A stretch of 7,832 nt of DNA, taken from an uncultured Clostridia bacterium (GTDB taxonomy: Bacteria > Bacillota > Clostridia > Peptostreptococcales > Anaerovoracaceae). The notes under the pieces are model-generated. The model was not told the origin of the DNA, searched no databases, and worked only from the letters and a program-made list of their open reading frames with translations. This document shows, piece by piece, positions 5,366 through 7,832 of this stretch (position 1 is the first letter of the stretch; every line of letters starts with the position of its first letter). The DNA lies in the NCBI GenBank assembly GCA_938045615.1, contig CALIBC010000038.1, positions 1 through 7,832 of the forward strand, written 5' to 3'. A program made the position numbers and the translations under genes.

Positions 5366-7465
5366 TTAGTCGCCGGATAGTATTTCTTCTAGCAAGCCGT
5401 CCGTATCGGCTTCTATGGCGCGTAGATCGGCCATGATGTCGCTCAGGGGGCGGAGGGCGACAGGCTTGTAGAAGTATTTGGTGAAAGAGAGTTCGTAGCC
5501 CACCGTCGTTTCCTCCTCCACCACGTAAGCGTCGGGGGCATAGGGCAGGACTTCGCGCTGCATAAAGGCCTCGATGCCTCCGGGGTAACTAAGGGGCACC
5601 TGCTCGGTGTCACGCAGGCTCTTATCGGCCTCTCCGGCCACGGGGCGGCAGGTGGGGTCGGTGTGGGTGATGAGGGGGCGGAGCTTCTTGAGCAGCGTCT
5701 TTTTAATCTTACCCAGAGCGCGAGCGTAGGCGTCCCAGTCGTCGAGGGGCGTGTCTGCGGGTACGGCTGCGATGGCGTGTCGACACTCGGCGATTTGCTT
5801 CTCGTTGAGGTCGCCGGCGTTGAGGTCGGCGTCGGGGACGACTCGTAGGCGCAGGGGGCGGTCCACCTTGATCTGCCAATAGCCAAACTCTTCGTTGGGG
5901 AAGATCTTGCTCTCGGGTGTCTCTCGGAAGTCCATAAACAAGTGGAGGATGCGTCGGCGGTCGTCGGCGTTGGTTTCGCAGTTTTTCTCGCCGAGGTTTT
6001 TGCGCAGGGGCGTCTTGATGGCGGTGGCGTCGATGAGTTGCACCAAGCCACGGCGTCGAGGCTCCTTGCGGTTGGTGACAACCCATATGAAGGTACCGAT
6101 ACCGGTGTTATAGAAGTCCTTTTCGGGCATGGCAATGATGGCTTCCAGAAAGTCGTTCTCGATGATGTATCGGCGCAAGTTGCTCTCGCCGCCGCCAGCG
6201 TTGCCGGTGAAGAGGCTCGATCCGTTGTGTACCTCCACGATGCGTGTGCCCAGCTCGCTTTCCTTCATGCGGGAGAGGTTGTTGGCCAGGAAGAGCATTT
6301 GGGGGTCGCCCACGTCGGGGACGAAGTTGCGGGGGCTTTTCTTGTCATACCCTCCGTCGCCGACAAAGCGGGGGTCGGCGATGCGGTCCTTCTCCTTTTC
6401 ACCGAATCCCCAAGCGCGGAGATCCTCTTTCCAAGGTGTGCCGAAGGGAGGATTGGAGAGGCAGAAGTCGAAGGTCATGCCCGGGTGTCCATCGTTGCTG
6501 ATGGTGGATCCACAGAAGAATCGTTCGCGAATGATGCCGCCGGGAGCGACGTAGGTGAAGGAGGGGAGGTCGCTCTTCTTCCTTTTTTTTCCGTCCGTTT
6601 CCTCCTCGCCAGTTCCGGGTGTGGAGAGCAGTAGGTCGGCCTTGCAGGTGGCGTAGGTCTCGGGCTGCATTTCCTGCCCGTAGAGGTTGATCTTGACCTG
6701 CTTACCACGCTTCCGGGCTACCTCGCGAATGCGTTGCTCTGCGATGGAGAGGATACCGCCTGTGCCGCAGGCACCGTCATAGATACTGTAGGGCATGGAC
6801 TGGATCTTATCTGCCACGGGCATGATGGCGATGTCGGCAATGAGGGCTACGTAGTCGCGGGGCGTGAAGTGCTCCCCGGCCTCGGTGACGCTGTTTTCCT
6901 CGTTGAACTTGCGCAGCAGCTGCTCGAAGAGGGTGCCCATGGTGTGGTTGTCGACGCCGGGTAGGAGCTCTTGCCCCTCCTTGTCGCGGGTGGGATGGAT
7001 GCCGAGGTTGATCTCTTTATCGGTGAACTTTTCAATGATGGCGCCCAGCCGGCCGGCGTCGGTGAGGTTGTCCATCTGCTGTTTGAACTTGAATTTTTCG
7101 ATGATGTCCTGTACGTCTTTGGAGTATCCATCGAGGTACTCCAGGAAGTTTTGCTTCATGCGTGATCCATTCGTCTCTCCGCGAAGCGCCTTCATAGTGA
7201 ATCGTGAGATGTTGTAGAAGGGGTAGCCAGTGACGGTGTAGAGCTTCGAAGCCATCGCCTCTTCAGGTATGCCTGCTTGGGTGAAGAGGCGTTTGGTCTC
7301 TAACACGGCCTTGTGCGTGGGCTCGAGCAGGATGTCGAGCCGGCGAAGTACCATCATGGGCAGGATGATCTTCTTATAGTCGCCCTTGGTGAAGGCCTGC
7401 ACCAAGACGTCGTTGGCAATACTCCATATAAAGGAGAATAACCGGTTGTATTGATTGGGATCCAT
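5366..7465 (-). CDS. hsdM: Type I modification methyltransferase subunit M (N6-adenine)
   Basis: HsdM transfers a methyl group from S-adenosylmethionine to adenine in the site chosen by HsdS, marking host DNA as self; two HsdM and one HsdS form the methyltransferase core. The 699-residue protein starts with the helical HsdM N-terminal domain (about 8-160, including ILPMMVLRRLD). It continues with GEHFTPRDYVALI (197-209), SAM-binding motif I DGACGTGG (230-237) and catalytic motif IV NPPF (338-341). The tail, with YPGGIEAF and YELSFTKYFY, belongs to the long HsdM class that docks on HsdS. An A8 run codes for lysines in the variable GKKRKKSDL segment (292-300), between motifs I and IV. It is the first gene of the operon; the ATG at 7465 begins MDPNQYNRLFSFIW, a good family N-terminus, without a Shine-Dalgarno sequence. 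The promoter should lie in 7466-7832, but I found no confident one. No damage is seen. Confidence 0.97.
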   Translation of the reverse strand: MDPNQYNRLFSFIWSIANDVLVQAFTKGDYKKIILPMMVLRRLDILLEPTHKAVLETKRLFTQAGIPEEAMASKLYTVTGYPFYNISRFTMKALRGETNGSRMKQNFLEYLDGYSKDVQDIIEKFKFKQQMDNLTDAGRLGAIIEKFTDKEINLGIHPTRDKEGQELLPGVDNHTMGTLFEQLLRKFNEENSVTEAGEHFTPRDYVALIADIAIMPVADKIQSMPYSIYDGACGTGGILSIAEQRIREVARKRGKQVKINLYGQEMQPETYATCKADLLLSTPGTGEEETDGKKRKKSDLPSFTYVAPGGIIRERFFCGSTISNDGHPGMTFDFCLSNPPFGTPWKEDLRAWGFGEKEKDRIADPRFVGDGGYDKKSPRNFVPDVGDPQMLFLANNLSRMKESELGTRIVEVHNGSSLFTGNAGGGESNLRRYIIENDFLEAIIAMPEKDFYNTGIGTFIWVVTNRKEPRRRGLVQLIDATAIKTPLRKNLGEKNCETNADDRRRILHLFMDFRETPESKIFPNEEFGYWQIKVDRPLRLRVVPDADLNAGDLNEKQIAECRHAIAAVPADTPLDDWDAYARALGKIKKTLLKKLRPLITHTDPTCRPVAGEADKSLRDTEQVPLSYPGGIEAFMQREVLPYAPDAYVVEEETTVGYELSFTKYFYKPVALRPLSDIMADLRAIEADTDGLLEEILSGD
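6583..6590. repeat. Homopolymer T8 (A8 on the coding strand) in hsdM
   Basis: The coding strand reads GGA-AAA-AAA-AGG (Gly-Lys-Lys-Arg, residues 292-295). The run lies upstream of the NPPF catalytic motif, so slippage by one base would give a methyltransferase lacking its active site. Runs of eight A's also favour transcriptional slippage. The frame is currently intact. Confidence 0.9.
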
Positions 7466-7661
7466 TGTGGGTATGTTGTACTGTTTGTCTTTGAGGGTTT
7501 ATGTGGGCACAAAGAAAGGTACTTATCAGCCCCCAAGATGTTTGGTTAATTCAGAACAGCTTCTTAATCCCAATTAGTCATTAGAGAAGGACCCTTGTAG
7601 GGGCGTCTCCCATACACTCTGCAAAGTACCGGTAGGAGGAGCCGCTAATGACCGATATGGG

Positions 7662-7741
7662 TTAACGTCGGTCCTACGTAAGATGCTCCCGACAAGCGAC
7701 TCGTCAGCGAAAAAAGTGCACTTATGTTGAGCTTACGTTAA
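7662..7741. repeat. 80-base inverted-repeat element, right copy
   Basis: Arms 7662-7682 and 7721-7741 are imperfect inverted copies: 15 of 21 positions match plus one G-T wobble. They are perfect over the outer eight bases GTTAACGT/ACGTTAAC (7661-7668 and 7735-7742) and over the inner TAAG/CTTA. Each arm, in matching orientation, is identical to the left arm 426-446 at 16 of 21 positions. The pattern is TTAACGT, seven outermost conserved bases, then scattered matches, then TAAG. A nine-base core, GCTCC(G/C)GAC, is also shared between the two elements (486-494 and 7685-7693). It lies about 200 bases upstream of hsdM. Confidence 0.65.
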
Positions 7742-7748
7742 CAAGAAT

Positions 7749-7785
7749 CGGCACTTAATGCAGAGATGTCCCTGCCTAAGTGCCG
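7749..7785. terminator. Hairpin with T-run, probable intrinsic terminator
   Basis: A nine-base perfect stem CGGCACTTA/TAAGTGCCG (7749-7757 with 7777-7785) continues after a small bulge into GCAG/CTGC (7760-7763 with 7772-7775), with loop AGATGTCC. On the plus strand TTTT follows at once (7786-7789); on the minus strand the following sequence GATTCTTGTT is a weaker T-tract. No plus-strand gene is visible upstream, so it may instead end a minus-strand gene entering from the right edge, working in either direction and insulating the operon. Confidence 0.55.
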
Positions 7786-7832
7786 TTTTCAATTCAATTA
7801 TGCGCCTTTCGCGTCTTACCGTTTCCCGCCTC

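Larger units (their letters stand above)
7466..7832. other. Gene-free region upstream of hsdM
   Basis: This is 367 bases with no convincing coding frame on either strand. It must carry the operon promoter unless transcription enters from beyond the window. In order from hsdM outward it holds an AT-rich probable leader (7466-7560), short stretches with no clear structure (7561-7660), a paired inverted-repeat element (7662-7741) and a strong hairpin followed by TTTT on the plus strand (7749-7785). The last 47 bases are unassigned; a short open frame running in from the right edge on the minus strand and ending with TGA at 7796-7794 could be the tail of a neighbouring gene. Confidence 0.6.

Noticed and set aside
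5942..6634. Plus-strand frame of 230 codons opposite hsdM
   Set aside because: It is antisense to the catalytic region of hsdM, its composition is typical of a shadow frame, and no motif is visible.
7510..7521. Bacteroidales-type -7 box for hsdM: TACCTTTC on the minus strand (TAnnTTTG consensus)
   Set aside because: The last base does not match and there is no TTTG at the expected distance upstream, so I do not call it a promoter.
7794..7832. Minus-strand frame entering from the right edge, ending GNGKTRKAHN and TGA, as the tail of a gene
   Set aside because: Only 12 codons are visible; a frame this short is open by chance and no family can be recognised.
1..7832. CRISPR array, tRNA or rRNA gene
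   Set aside because: No regularly spaced repeats and no cloverleaf or rRNA-like sequence were seen on either strand.

Overview
The window is an accessory locus dominated by one type I restriction-modification operon, transcribed leftward (minus strand) in the order hsdM (7465-5366), hsdS (5347-4096, broken by a one-base frameshift) and hsdR (4061-540). The left edge holds the 3' end of a tyrosine recombinase gene on the plus strand (up to 236), converging on hsdR. Two stretches carry no convincing gene: 237-539 between the recombinase and hsdR, and 7466-7832 upstream of hsdM. The recombinase tail (a HMARHTF box and a GH...QIYA box) is of the kind common in Bacteroidales. The genes lack clear Shine-Dalgarno sequences, as is usual in that order. 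The coding sequence is fairly GC-rich, so an oral or gut Bacteroidales such as a Tannerella or Porphyromonas relative is a reasonable guess, but the host is inferred, not shown.

The three Hsd proteins act as one complex. HsdM is the N6-adenine methyltransferase, with an intact SAM-binding motif I and NPPF catalytic motif. HsdS supplies two target recognition domains (TRDs) that read a bipartite DNA site. HsdR is the nuclease plus superfamily 2 translocase, with its D...ExK, Walker A, DEAH and TAT motifs all visible. The genes are tightly spaced (18 bases between hsdM and hsdS, 34 between hsdS and hsdR), which argues for one transcript.

The most informative details are these. (1) hsdS is split by one extra C in a run of five, inside a conserved repeat whose other copy in the same gene has four. 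Removing the base restores a normal 416-residue HsdS. (2) The 3' part of hsdS also contains a C8 run, and hsdM an A8 run ahead of its catalytic motif; both are places where slippage would switch the system off. (3) The HsdR C-terminus carries an RNxxxH motif followed by a hydrophobic helix, suggestive of a HEPN-type RNase domain. (4) The gene-free stretches on both sides of the operon hold related paired inverted repeats (arms TTAACGT...TAAG), with spans of 107 and 80 bases. These may be terminators, a dispersed repeat family, or recombination sites bounding a movable module. The left one directly abuts a perfect 14-base palindrome.

Together this looks like a mobile or exchangeable defence locus whose specificity subunit is at present in a split (possibly phase-off or altered-specificity) state, next to a recombinase of a type that in other Bacteroidales can shuffle hsdS genes.
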